In this document: piece after piece, positions 39,471 through 52,000 of the stretch | Numbering within the stretch: position 1 is the stretch's first letter | Layout of the letters: each line of letters begins with the position of its first letter | From: Rattus norvegicus | Lineage: Eukaryota > Chordata > Mammalia > Rodentia > Muridae | Reading direction: 5' to 3' | Assembly: GCF_036323735.1 (NCBI RefSeq) | Contig: NC_086032.1 | Span: 50,027,335 to 50,091,334 of the forward strand | Length of the DNA stretch: 64,000 bases | Position numbers and translations under genes: made by a program | The notes under the pieces: model-generated | Databases searched by the model: none | What the model saw: only the letters and a program-made list of their open reading frames with translations | What the model was told of the DNA's origin: nothing

Positions 39471-42400
39471 AGAGCAACGTTTTAACGAACTGAAACACTG
39501 TTTCTTTGTGAATTCAGTTAGTTCCTAGTAGCCTGCTCTTGTAATATGTGTACTATTAAAGATTTATAAAGTTGGTTAGCCGAATCTGAGTAACATGGCG
39601 AATTCGGTTAGTTCCCAATAGGCCGCAGTAGTAATAAGTGGACTGTTCGGGATATAGAAAAATTTTCACGAATGGAATCAAAATTTCTAGGCGAATTCAG
39701 TGAGTTCCCAATGGGACATGCTTGTATGAGTTTGCTTTTCAATATCGAGCAACATTTTAAGGAACGGAATCCAAGTATCATTGCGAATTGTGTAGGTTCC
39801 CAATAGGATTCGCATGTAATAAGCTTGTTATTCAAGATAGAGCAACGTTTTCACGAACTGAAACACTGTTTCTTTGTGAATTCAGTTAGTTCCTAGTAGC
39901 CTGCTCTTGTAATATGTGTACTTTTCAAGATTTATAAAAATCTGGTGAGCCGAATCTGAGTAACCTGGTGAATTCGGTTAGTTCCCAATAGGGGGCAGTA
40001 GTAATAAGTGAACTGTTCGGGATATAGAAAAATTTTCACGAATGGAATCAAAATTTCTAGGCGAATTCAGTCAGTTCCCAATGGGACATGCTTGTATGAG
40101 TTTGCTTTTCAATATTGAGCAACATTTTAAGGATCGGAATCCAAGTATCATTGCGAATTGAGTAGGTTCCCAATAGGATTCGCATGTAATTAGATTGTTA
40201 TTCAAGATAGAGCAACGTTTTAACGAACTGAAACACTGTTTCTTTGTGAATTCAGTTAGTTCCTAGTAGCCTGCCCTTGTAATATGTGTACTTTTAAAGA
40301 TTTTTAAAAGTTTGGTGAGCCGAATCTCAGTAACCTGGTGAATTCGGTTGTTCCCAACAGGCGTCAGTAGTAATAAGTGGACTGTTCGGGATATAGAAAA
40401 ATTTTCACGAATGGAATCAAAATTTCTAGGCGAATTCATTGAGTTCCCAGTGGGACATGCTTGTATGAGTTTGCTTTTCAATATCGAGCAACATTTTAAG
40501 GAACGGAATCCAAGTATCATTGCAAATTGATTAGGTTCCCAATAAGATTCGCATGTAATAAGTTTGTTATTCAAGATAGAGCAACATTTTAACGAACTGA
40601 AACACTGTTTGTTTGTGCATTCAGTTAGTTCCTAGTAGCCTGCTCTTGTAATATGTGTACTTTTCAAGATTTATAAAAATTTGGTGAGCCGAATCTGAGT
40701 AACATGGTGAACTCGGTTAGTTCCCAATAGGCCGCAGTAGTAATAAGTGGACTGTTCGGGATATAGAAAAATTTTCACGAATGGAATCAAAATTTCTAGG
40801 CGAATTCACTGAGTTCCCAATGGGACATGCTTGTATGAGTTTGCTTTTCCATATCGAGCAACATTTTAAGGAACGGAATCCAAGTATCATGGTGAATTGA
40901 GTAGGTTCCCAATAGGATTCGCATGTAATAAGCTTGTTATTCAAGGTAGAGCAACGTTTTAACGAACTGAAACACTGTTTCTTTGTGAATTCAGTTAGTT
41001 CCTAGTATCCTGCTCTTGTAATATGTGTACTTTTAAAGATTTATAAAAATTTGGTGAGCCGAATCTGAGTAACATGGTGAATTCGGTTAGTTCCCAATAG
41101 GCTGCAGTAGTAATAAGGACTGTTCGGGATATATAAAAATTTTCACGAATGGAATCAAAATTTCGAGGCGAATTCAGTGAGTTCCCAATGGGCATGCTTG
41201 TATGAGTTTGCTTTTCATTATCGAGCAACATTATAGGAAACCGAATCCAAGTATCATGGTGAATTGAGTAGGTTCCAAATAGGATTCGCATGTAATAAGC
41301 TTGTTATTCAAGATAGAGCAACGTTTTCACGAACTGAAACACTGTTTCTTTGTGAATTCAGTTAGTTCCTAGTAGCCTGCTCTTGTAATATGTTACTTTT
41401 CAAGATTTATAAAAATTTGGTGAGCCGAATCTTAGTAACCTGTTGAATTCGGTTAGTTCCCAATAGGGGGCAGTAGTAATAAGTGGACTGTTCGGGATAT
41501 AGAAAAATTTTCACGAATGGAATCAAAATTTCTAGGCGAATTAAGTGAGTTCCCAATGGGACATGCTTGTATGAGTTTGCTTTTCAATATCGAGCAATAT
41601 TTTAAGGAACGGAATCCAAGTATCATTGCGAATTGAGTAGGTTCCCAATAGGATTCGCATGTAATAAGCTTGTTATTCAAGATAGAGCAACGTTTTAACG
41701 AACTGAAACACTGTTTCTTTGTGAATTCAGTTAGTTCCTAGTAGCCTGCTCTTGTAATATGTGTACTTTTAAAGATTTTTAAAAGTTTGGTTAGCCGAAT
41801 CTGAGTAACATGGTAAATTCGGTTAGTTCCCAATAGGCCGGAGTAGTAATAAGTGGACTGTTCGGGATATAGAAAAATTTTCACGAATAGAATCAAAATT
41901 TCTAGGCGAATTCATGAGTTCCCAGTAGGACATGCTTGTATGAGTTTGCTTTTCAATATCGAGCAACATTTTAAGGAACGGAATCCAAGTATCATGGTGA
42001 ATTGAGTAGGTTCCCAATAGGATTCGCATGTAATAAGCTTGTTATTCAAGATAGAGCAACGTTTTAACGAACTGAAACACTGTTTCTTTGTGAATTCAGT
42101 TAGTTCCTAGTAGCCAGCTCTTGTAATATGTGTACTTTTCAAGATATAAAAATTTAGTGAGCCGAATATGGGTAACATGGTGAATTCGGTTAGTTCCCAA
42201 TAGGCCGCAGTAGTAATAAGTGGACTGTTCTGGATATAGAAAAATTTTCACGAATGGAATCAAAATTTCGAGGCGAATTCAGTGAGTTCCCAATGGGTCA
42301 TGCTTGTATGAGTTTGCTTTTCAATATCGAGCAACATTTTATGGAACGGAATCCAAGTATCATTGCGAATTGAGTAGGTTCCCAATAGGATTCGCATGTA

Positions 42401-43553
42401 ATAAGCTTGTTTTTCAAGATAGAGCAACGTTTTAACGAACTGAAACACTGTTTCTTTGTGAATTCAGTTCGTTCCTAGTAGCCTGCTCTTGTAATATGTG
42501 TACTTTTAAAGATTTATAAAAATTTGGTGAACCGAATCTGAGTAACATGGTGAATTCGGTTAGTTCCCAATATGTGCAGTAGTAATAAGTGGACTGTTCG
42601 GGATATAGAAAAAATTTCACGAATGGAATCAAAATTTCTAGGCGGATTCATTGAGTTCTCAGTGGGACATGCTTGTATGAGTTTGCTTTTCAATATCGAG
42701 TAACATTTTAAGGAACGGAATCCAAGTATCTTTGCGAATTGAGTAGGTTCCCAATAGGATTCGCATGTAATAAGCTTGTTATTCAAGATAGAGCAACGTT
42801 TTAACGAACTGAAACACTGTTTCTTTGTGAATTCAGTTAGTTCCTAGTAGCCTGCTCTTGTAATATGTGTACTTTTCAAGATTTATACAAATTTGGTGAG
42901 CCGAATCTGAGTAACCTGGTGAATTGTGTTAGTTCCCAATAGGCGGCAGTAGTAATAAGTGGACTGTTCGTGATATAGAAAAATTTTCACGAATGGAATC
43001 AAAATTTCTAGGCGAATTCAGTGAGTTCCCAATGGGACATGCTTGTATGAGTTTGTTTTTCAATATCGAGCAACATTTTAAGGAACGGAATCCAAGTATC
43101 ATTGCGAATTGAGTAGGTTCCCAATAGGATTCACATGTAATAAGCTTGTTATTCAAGATAGAGCAACGTTTTCACGAACTGAAACACTGTTTCTTTGTGA
43201 ATTCAGTTAGTTCCTAGTAGCCTGCTCTTGTAATATGTTACTTTTCAAGATTTATAAAAATTTGGTGAGCCGAATCTGAGTAACCTGTTGAATTCGGTTA
43301 GTTCCCAATAGGGGGCAGTAGTAATAAGTGGACTGTTCGGGATATAGAAAAATTTTCACGAATAGAATCAAAATTTCTAGGCGAATTCATGAGTTCCCAG
43401 TAGGACATGCTTGTATGAGTTTGCTTTTCAATATCGACCAACATTTTATGGAACGGAATCCAAGTATCATTGCGAATTGAGTAGGTTCCCAATAGGATTC
43501 GCATGTAATAAGCTTGTTATTCAAGATAGAGCAACGTTTTAACGAACTGAAAA
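39471..43553 (+). repeat. 4.1-kb block (11 monomers), left copy
   Basis: Matches 49058-53140 at a constant offset of 9587 bp. Shared rare marks: GTTTTCACG near 39848, GGGGGCAG near 39990, CTGCCCTTG / CTGCCATTG near 40271, the alpha-beta-gamma trimer from 40340, CCGGAG near 41837, AAGATATAAAAATTTAGTG near 42141, and CAATATGTGCAG near 42569. There are scattered differences (for example 43448 T against 53035 A), so it is older than the 9.3-kb duplication. The left limit is 39470 T against 49057 G. On the right the copies part at GAAAACTG (43549 on) against GAAACACTG. Confidence 0.88.
40340..41444 (+). repeat. Alpha-beta-gamma trimer, copy 1
   Basis: Three adjacent unusual monomers. Alpha (40340-40708): CGGTTGTTCCCAACAGG, TCATTGAG, GATTAGG, ATAAGATTCG. 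Beta (40709-41078): GAACTCGG, TTTTCCATATCG, CAAGGTAGAG, TAGTATCC. Gamma (41079-41444): TAATAAGGACTG (three bases short), TTTTCATTATCG, ATTATAGGAAACCG, GTTCCAAATAGG. The same trio occurs in the same order at 49927, 58784 and 63213. Confidence 0.9.
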
Positions 43554-44762
43554 CTGTTTCTTTGTGAATTCAGTTAGTTCCTAGTAGCCAGCTCTTGTAA
43601 TATGTGTACTTTTCAAGATATAAAAATTTAGTGAGCCGAATATGGGTAACATGGTGAATTCGGTTAGTTCCCAATAGGCCGCAGTAGTAATAAGTGGACT
43701 GTTCTGGATATAGAAAAATTTTCACGAATGGAATCAAAATTTCGAGGCGAATTCAGTGAGTTCCCAATGGGTCATGCTTGTATGAGTTTGCTTTTCAATA
43801 TCGAGCAACATTTTATGGAACGGAATCCAAGTATCACTGCGAATTGAGTAGGTTCCCAATAGGATTCGCATGTAATTAGCTTGTTATTCAAGATAGAGCA
43901 ACGTTTTAACGAACTGAAACACTGTTTCTTTGTGAATTCAGTTAGTTCCTAGTAGCCTGCTCTTGTAATATGTGTACTATTAAAGATTTATAAAGTTGGT
44001 TAGCCGAATCTGAGTAACATGGCGAATTCGGTTAGTTCCCAATAGTCCGCAGTAGTAATAAGTGGACTGTTCGGGATATAGAAAAATTTTCACGAATGGA
44101 ATCAAAATTTCTAGGCGAATTCAGTGAGTTCCCAATGGGACATGCTTGTATGAGTTTGCTTTTCAATATCGAGCAACATTTTAAGGAACGGAATACAAGT
44201 ATCATTGCGAATTGAGTAGGTTCCCAATAGGATTCGCATGTAATAAGCTTGTTATTCAAGATAGAGCAACGTTTTAACGAACTGAAACACTGTTTTTTTG
44301 TGAATTCAGTTAGTTCCTAGTAGCCTGCTCTTGTAATATGTGTACTTTTCAAGATTTATAAAAATTTGGTGAGCCGAATCTGAGTAACATGGTGAATTCG
44401 GTTAGTTCCCAATAGGCCGCAGTAGTAATAAGTGGACTGTTCGGGATATAGAAAAATTTTCACGAATGGAATCAAAATTTCTAGGCGAATTCAGTGAGTT
44501 CCCAATGGGACATGCTTGTATGAGTTTGCTTTTCAATATCGAGCAACATTTTAAGGAACGGAATCCAAGTATCATTGCGAATTGAGTAGGTCCCAATAGG
44601 ATTTGCATGTAATAAGCTTGTTATTCAAGATAGAGCAACGTTTTAACGAACTGAAACACTCTTTCTTTGTGAATTCAGTTAGTTCCTAGTAGCCTGCTCT
44701 TGTAATATGTGTACTTTTCAAGATTTATAAAAATTTGTTGAGCCGAATCTGAGTAACATGGT
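42552..44762 (+). repeat. 6-monomer HOR, copy 1 (2211 bp)
   Basis: Monomer starts: 42552, 42921, 43290, 43656, 44024, 44394. Marks in order: CAATATGTGCAG with GAGTTCTCAG and TCTTTGC; GAATTGTGTTAG with TTGTTTTTC; GGGGGCAG with GAATTCATGAG and ATCGACC; TATGGGTAAC with TTCTGGATATAG; then, after ATAAAGTTGGTTAGCCG, a standard monomer; and one with GTAGGTCCCAATAGG. The overlap with the 4.1-kb block shows that this HOR shares monomers with the larger repeat. Confidence 0.88.
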
Positions 44763-46972
44763 GAATTCGGTTAGTTCCCAATATGTGCAGTAGTAATAAG
44801 TGGACTGTTCGGGATATAGAAAAAATTTCACGACTGGAATCAAAATTTCTAGACGGATTCATTGAGTTCTCAGTGGGACATGCTTGTATGAGTTTGCTTT
44901 TCAATATCGAGTAACATTTTAAGGAACGGAATCCAAGTATCTTTGCGAATTGAGTAGGTTCCCAATAGGATTCGCATGTAATAAGCTTGTTATTCAAGAT
45001 AGAGCAACGTTTTAACGAACTGAAACACTGTTTCTTTGTGAATTCAGTTAGTTCCTAGTAGCCTGCTCTTGTAATATGTGTACTTTTCAAGATTTATACA
45101 AATTTGGTGAGCCGAATCTGAGTAACCTGGTGAATTGTGTTAGTTCCCAATAGGCGGCAGTAGTAATAAGTGGACTGTTCGTGATATAGAAAAATTTTCA
45201 CGAATGGAATCAAAATTTCTAGGCGAATTCAGTGAGTTCCCAATGGGACATGCTTGTATGAGTTTGTTTTTCAATATCGAGCAACATTTTAAGGAACGGA
45301 ATCCAAGTATCATTGCGAATTGAGTAGGTTCCCAATAGGATTCGCATGTAATAAGCTTGTTATTCAAGATCAGCAACGTTTTCACGAACTGAAACACTGT
45401 TTCTTTGTGAATTCAGTTAGTTCCTAGTAGCCTGCTCTTGTAATATGTTACTTTTCAAGATTTATAAAAATTTGGTGAGCCGAATCTGAGTAACCTGTTG
45501 AATTCGGTTAGTTCCCAATAGGGGACAGTAGTAATAAGTGGACTGTTCGGGATATAGAAAAATTTTCACGAATAGAATCAAAATTTCTAGGCGAATTCAT
45601 GAGTTCCCAGTAGGACATGCTTGTATGAGTTTGCTTTTCAATATCGACCAACATTTTAAGGAACGGAATCCAAGTATCATTGCGAATTGAGTAGGTTCCC
45701 AATAGGATTCGCATGTAATAAGCTTGTTATTCAAGATAGAGCAACGTTTTAACGAACTGAAAACTGTGTCTTTGTGAATTCAGTTAGTTCCTAGTAGCCA
45801 GCTCTTGTAATATGTGTACTTTTCAAGATATAAAAATTTAGTGAGCCGAATATGGGTAACATGGTGAATTCGGTTAGTTCCCAATAGGCCGCAGTAGTAA
45901 TAAGTGGACTGTTCTGGATATAGAAAAATTTTCACGAATGGAATCAAAATTTCGAGGCGAATTCAGTGAGTTCCCAATGGGTCATGCTTGTATGAGTTTG
46001 CTTTTCAATATCGAGCAACATTTTATGGAACGGAATCCAAGTATCATTGCGAATTGACTAGGTTCCCAATAGGATTCGCATGTAATTAGCTTGTTATTCA
46101 AGATAGAGCAACGTTTTAACGAACTGAAACACTGTTTCTTTGTGAATTCAGTTAGTTCCTAGTAGCCTGCTCTTGTAATATGTGTACTATTAAAGATTTA
46201 TAAAGTTGGTTAGCCGAATCTGAGTAACATGGCGAATTCGGTTAGTTCCCAATAGGCCGCAGTAGTAATAAGTGGACTGTTCGGGATATAGAAAAATTTT
46301 CACGAATGGAATCAAAATTTCTAGGCGAATTCAGTGAGTTCCCAATGGGACATGCTTGTATGAGTTTGCTTTTCAATATCGAGCAACATTTTAAGGAACG
46401 GAATCCAAGTATCATTGCGAATTGAGTAGGTTCCCAATAGGATTCGCATGTAATAAGCTTGTTATTCAAGATAGAGCAACGTTTTAACGAACTGAAACAC
46501 TGTTTCTTTGTGAATTCAGTTAGTTCCTAGTAGCCTGCTCTTGTAATATGTGTACTTTTAAAGATTTATAAAAATTTGGTGAGCCGAATCTGAGTAACAT
46601 GGTGAATTCGGTTAGTTCCCAATAGGCCGCAGTAGTAATAAGTGGACTGTTCGGGATATAGAAAAATTTTCACGAATGGAATCAAAATTTCTAGGCGAAT
46701 TCAGTGAGTTCCCAATGGGACATGCTTGTATGAGTTTGCCTTTCAATATCGAGCAACATTTTAAGGAACGGAATCCAAGTATCATTGCGAATTGAGTAGG
46801 TCCCAATAGGATTCGCATGTAATAAGCTTGTTATTCAAGATAGAGCAACGTTTTAACGAACTGAAACACTCTTTCTTTGTGAATTCAGTTAGTTCCTAGT
46901 AGCCTGCTCTTGTAATATGTGTACTTTTCAAGATTTATAAAAATTTGTTGAGCCGAATCTGAGTAACGTGGT
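44763..46972 (+). repeat. 6-monomer HOR, copy 2 (2210 bp)
   Basis: Monomer starts: 44763, 45132, 45500, 45866, 46234, 46604. It repeats the six types of 42552-44762 directly downstream with a few changes: CACGACTGG and CTAGACGG in the first, AAGATCAGC for AAGATAGAGC in the second, GGGGACAG in the third. The next monomer (46973) is not of the first type, so the tandem stops at two copies. Confidence 0.88.
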
Positions 46973-49057
46973 GAATTCGGTTAGTTCCCAATAGGCCGCA
47001 GTAGTAATAAGTGGACTGTTCGGGATATAGAAAAATTTTCACGAATGGAATCAAATTTTCTAGGCGAATTCAGGGAGTTCCCAATGGGACATGCTTGTAT
47101 GAGTTTGATTTTCAATATCGAGCAACATTTTAAGGAACGGAATCCGAGTATCATGGTGAATTGAGTAGATTCAAATAGGATTCGCATGTAATAAGCTTGT
47201 TATTCAAGATAGAGCAACGTTTTAACGAACTGAAACACTGTTTCTTTGTGAATTCAGTTAGTTCCTAGTAGCCTGCTCTTGTAATATGTGTACTTTTCAA
47301 GATTTATAAAAATTTGGTGAGTCGAATCTGAGTAACATGGTGAATTCGGTTAGTTCCCAATAGGCCGCAGTAGTAATAAGTGGACTGTTCGGGATATAGA
47401 AAAATTTTAACGAATGGAATCAAATTTTCTAGGCGAATTCAGTGAGTTCCCAATGGGACATGCTTGTATGAGTTTGCTTTTCAATATCGAGCAACATTTT
47501 AAGGAACGGAATACAAGTATCATGGCGAATTGAATAGGTTCCCAATAGGATTCGCATGTAATTAGCTTGTTATTCAAGATAGAGCAACGTTTTAACGAAC
47601 TGAAACACTGTTTCTTTGTGAATTCAGTTAGTTCCTAGTAGCCTGCTCTTGTAATATGTGTACTATTAAAGATTTATAAAGTTGGTTAGCCGAATCTGAG
47701 TAACATGGCGAATTCGGTTAGTTCCCAATAGGCCGCAGTAGTAATAAGTGGACTGTTCGGGATATAGAAAAATTTTCACGAATGGAATCAAAATTTCTAG
47801 GCGAATTCAGTGAGTTCCCAATGGGACATGCTTGTATGAGTTTGCTTTTCAATATCGAGCAACATTTTAAGGAACGGAATCCAAGTATCATTGCGAATTG
47901 AGTAGGTTCCCAATAGGATTCGCCTGTAATAAGCTTGTTATTCAAGATAGAGCAACGTTTTAACGAACTGAAACACTGTTTCTTTGTGAATTCAGTTAGT
48001 TCCTAGTAGCCTGCTCTTGTAATATGTGTACTTTTCAAGATTTATAAAAATTTGGTGAGCCGAATCTGAGTAACATGGTGAATTCGGTTAGTACCCAATA
48101 GGCCGCAGTAGTAATACGTGGACTGTTCGGGATATAGAAAAATTTTCACGAATGGAATCAAAATTTCTAGGCGAATTCAGTGAGTTCCCAATGGTACATG
48201 CTTGTATGAGTTTGCTTTTCAATATCGAGCAACATTTTAAGGAACGGAATCCAAGTAACATGGCGAATTGTGCAGGTTCCCAATAGGATTCGCATGTAAT
48301 AAGCTTGTTATTCAAGATAGAGCAACGTTTTAACGAACTGAAACACTGTTTCTTTGTGAATTCAGTTAGTTCCTAGTAGCCTGCTCTTGTAATATGTGTA
48401 CTATTAAAGATTTATAAAAACTTGGTTAGCCGAATCTGAGCAACATGGTGAATTCGGTTAGTTCCCAATAGGCCGCAGTAGTAATAAGTGGACTGTTCGG
48501 GATATAGAAAAATTTTCACGAATGGAATCAAAATTTCTAAGCGAATTCAGTGAGTTCCCAATGGGACATGCTTGTATGAGTTTGCTTTTCAATATCGAGC
48601 AACATTTTAAGGAACGGAATCCAAGTATCATTGCGAATTGAGTAGGTTCCCAAAAGGATTCGCATGTAATAAGCTTGTTATTCAAGATAGAGCAAAGTTT
48701 TAACGAACTGAAACACTGTTTCTTTGCGAATTCAGTTAGTTCCTAGTAGCCTGCTCTTGTAATATGTGTACTTTTCAAGATTTATAAAAATTTGGTGATC
48801 CGAATCTGAGTAACATGGTGAATTCGGTTAGTTCCCAATAGGCCGCAGTAGTAATAAGTGGAATGCTCGGGATATAGAAAATTTTCACGAATGGAATCAA
48901 AATTTCGAGGCGAATTCAGTGAGTTCCCAAAGGGACATGCTTGTATGAGTTTGCTTTTCAATATCGAGCAACATTTTAAGGAACGGAATCCGAGTATCAT
49001 GGTGAATTGAGTAGATTCCCAATAGGATTCGCATGTAATAAGCTTGTTATTCAAGAG
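46973..49057 (+). repeat. Mixed-monomer stretch before the second 4.1-kb block
   Basis: Monomer starts: 46973, 47342, 47710, 48080, 48450, 48819. 46973 resembles 39232 and 36280 (GTGGTGAATTCGG, CAGGGAG, AGTAGATTC). 47342 and 47710 match 38125 and 38493 at an offset of 9217 (TAATTAGC, then ATAAAGTTGGTTAGCCG). 48080 matches 37016 at an offset of 11064 (TTAGTACCC, GGTACATG, AATACGTGG). So it is a reshuffle of types from 36-39 kb. 48819 has a perfect palindrome GAAAATTTTC at 48877-48886, from a one-base deletion. Confidence 0.78.
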
Positions 49058-52000
49058 AGAGCAACGTTTTAACGAACTGAAACACTGTTTCTTTGTGAAT
49101 TCAGTTAGTTCCTAGTAGCCTGCTCTTGTAATATGTGTACTATTAAAGATTTATAAAGTTGGTTAGCCGAATCTGAGTAACATGGCGAATTCGGTTAGTT
49201 CCCAATAGGCCGCAGTAGTAATAAGTGGACTGTTCGGGATATAGAAAAATTTTCACGAATGGAATCAAAATTTCTAGGCGAATTCAGTGAGTTCCCAATG
49301 GGACATGCTTGTATGAGTTTGCTTTTCAATATCGAGCAACATTTTAAGGAACGGAATCCAAGTATCATTGCGAATTGTGTAGGTTCCCAATAGGATTCGC
49401 ATGTAATAAGCTTGTTATTCAAGATAGAGCAACGTTTTCACGAACTGAAACACTGTTTCTTTGTGAATTCAGTTAGTTCCTAGTAGCCTGCTCTTGTAAT
49501 ATGTGTACTTTTCAAGATTTATAAAAATCTGGTGAGCCGAATCTGAGTAACCTGGTGAATTCGGTTAGTTCCCAATAGGGGGCAGTAGTAATAAGTGAAC
49601 TGTTCGGGATATAGAAAAATTTTCACGAATGGAATCAAAATTTCTAGGCGATTTCAGTCAGTTCCCAATGGGACATGCTTGTATGAGTTTGCTTTTCAAT
49701 ATTGAGCAACATTTTAAGGATCGGAATCCAAGTATCATTGCGAATTGAGTAGGTTCCCAATAGGATTCGCATGTAATTAGCTTGTTATTCAAGATAGAGC
49801 AACGTTTTAACGAACTGATACACTGTTTCTTTGTGAATTCAGTTAGTTCCTAGTAGCCTGCCATTGTAATATGTGTACTTTTAAAGATTTTTAAAAGTTT
49901 GGTGAGCCGAATCTCAGTAACCTGGTGAATTCGGTTGTTCCCAATAGGCCGCAGTAGTAATAAGTGGACTGTTCGGGATATAGAAAAATTTTCACGAATG
50001 GAATCAAAATTTCTAGGCGAATTCATTGAGTTCCCAGTGGGACATGCTTGTATGAGTTTGCTTTTCAATATCGAGCAACATTTTAAGGAACGGAATCCAA
50101 GTATCATTGCAAATTGATTAGGTTCCCAATAAGATTCGCATGTAATAAGTTTGTTATTCAAGATAGAGCAACATTTTAACGAACTGTAACACTGTTTGTT
50201 TGTGAATTCAGTTAGTTCCTAGTAGCCTGCTCTTGTAATATGTGTACTTTTAAAGATTTATAAAAATTTGGTCAGCCGAATCTGAGTAACATGGTGAATT
50301 CGGTTAGTTCCCAATAGGCCGCAGTAGTAATAAGTGGACTGTTCGGGATATAGAAAAATTTTCACGAATGGAATCAAAATTTCTAGGCGAATTCACTGAG
50401 TTCCCAATGGGACATGCTTGTATGAGTTTGCTTTTCCATATCGAGCAACATTTTAAGGAACGGAATCCAAGTATCATGGTGAATTGAGTAGGTTCCCAAT
50501 AGGATTCGCATGTAATAAGCTTGTTATTCAAGGTAGAGCAACGTTTTAACAAACTGAAACACTGTTTCTTTGTGAATTCAGTTAGTTCCTAGTATCCTGC
50601 TCTTGTAATATGTGTACTTTTAAAGATTTATAAAAATTTGGTGAGCCGAATCTGAGTAACATGGTGAATTCGGTTAGTTCCCAATAGGCTGCAGTAGTAA
50701 TAAGGACTGTTCGGGATATAGAAAAATTTTCACGAATGGAATCAAAATTTCGAGGCGAATTCAGTGAGTTCCCAATGGGCATGCTTGTATGAGTTTGCTT
50801 TTCATTATCGAGCAACATTATAGGAAACCGAATGCAAGTATCATGGTGAATTGAGTAGGTTCCAAATAGGATTCGCATGTAATAAGCTTGTTATTCAAGA
50901 TAGAGCAACGTTTTCACGAACTGAAACACTGTTTCTTTGTGAATTCAGTTAGTTCCTAGTAGCCTGCTCTTGTAATATGTTACTTTTCAAGATTTATAAA
51001 AATTTGGTGAGCCGAATCTGAGTAACCTGTTGAATTCGGTTAGTTCCCAATAGGGGGCAGTAGTAATAAGTGGACTGTTCGGGATATAGAAAAATTTTCA
51101 CGAATGGAATCAAAATTTCTAGGCGAATTAAGTGAGTTCCCAATGGGACATGCTTGTATGAGTTTGCTTTTCAATATCGAGCAATATTTTAAGGAACGGA
51201 ATCCAAGTATCATTGCGAATTGAGTAGGTTCCCAATAGGATTCGCATGTAATAAGCTTGTTATTCAAGATAGAGCAAAGTTTTAACGAACTGAAACACTG
51301 TTTCTTTGTGAATTCAGTTAGTTCCTAGTAGCCTGCTCTTGTAATATGTGTACTTTTCAAGATTTTTAAAAGTTTGGTTAGCCGAATCTGAGTAACATGG
51401 TAAATTCGGTTAGTTCCCAATAGGCCGGAGTAGTAATAAGTGGACTGTTCGGGATATAGAAAAATTTTCACGAATAGAATCAAAATTTCTAGGCGAATTC
51501 ATGAGTTCCCAGTAGGACATGCTTGTATGAGTTTGCTTTTCAATATCGAGCAACATTTTAAGGAACGGAATCCAAGTATCATTGCGAATTGAGTAGGTTC
51601 CCAGTAGGATTCGCATGTAATAAGCTTGTTATTCAAGATAGAGCAACGTTTTAACGAACTGAAACACTGTTTCTTTGTGAATTCAGTTAGTTCCTAGTAG
51701 CCAGCTCTTGTAATATGTGTACTTTTCAAGATATAAAAATTTAGTGAGCCGAATATGGGTAACATGGTGAATTCGGTTAGTTCCCAATAGGCCGCAGTAG
51801 TAATAAGTGGACTGTTCTGGATATAGAAAAATTTTCACGAATGGAATCAAAATTTCGAGGCGAATTCAGTGAGTTCCCAATGGGTCATGCTTGTATGAGT
51901 TTGCTTTTCAATATCGAGCAACATTTTATGGAACGGAATCCAAGTATCATTGCGAATTGAGTAGGTTCCCAATAGGATTCGCATGTAATAAGCTTGTTTT

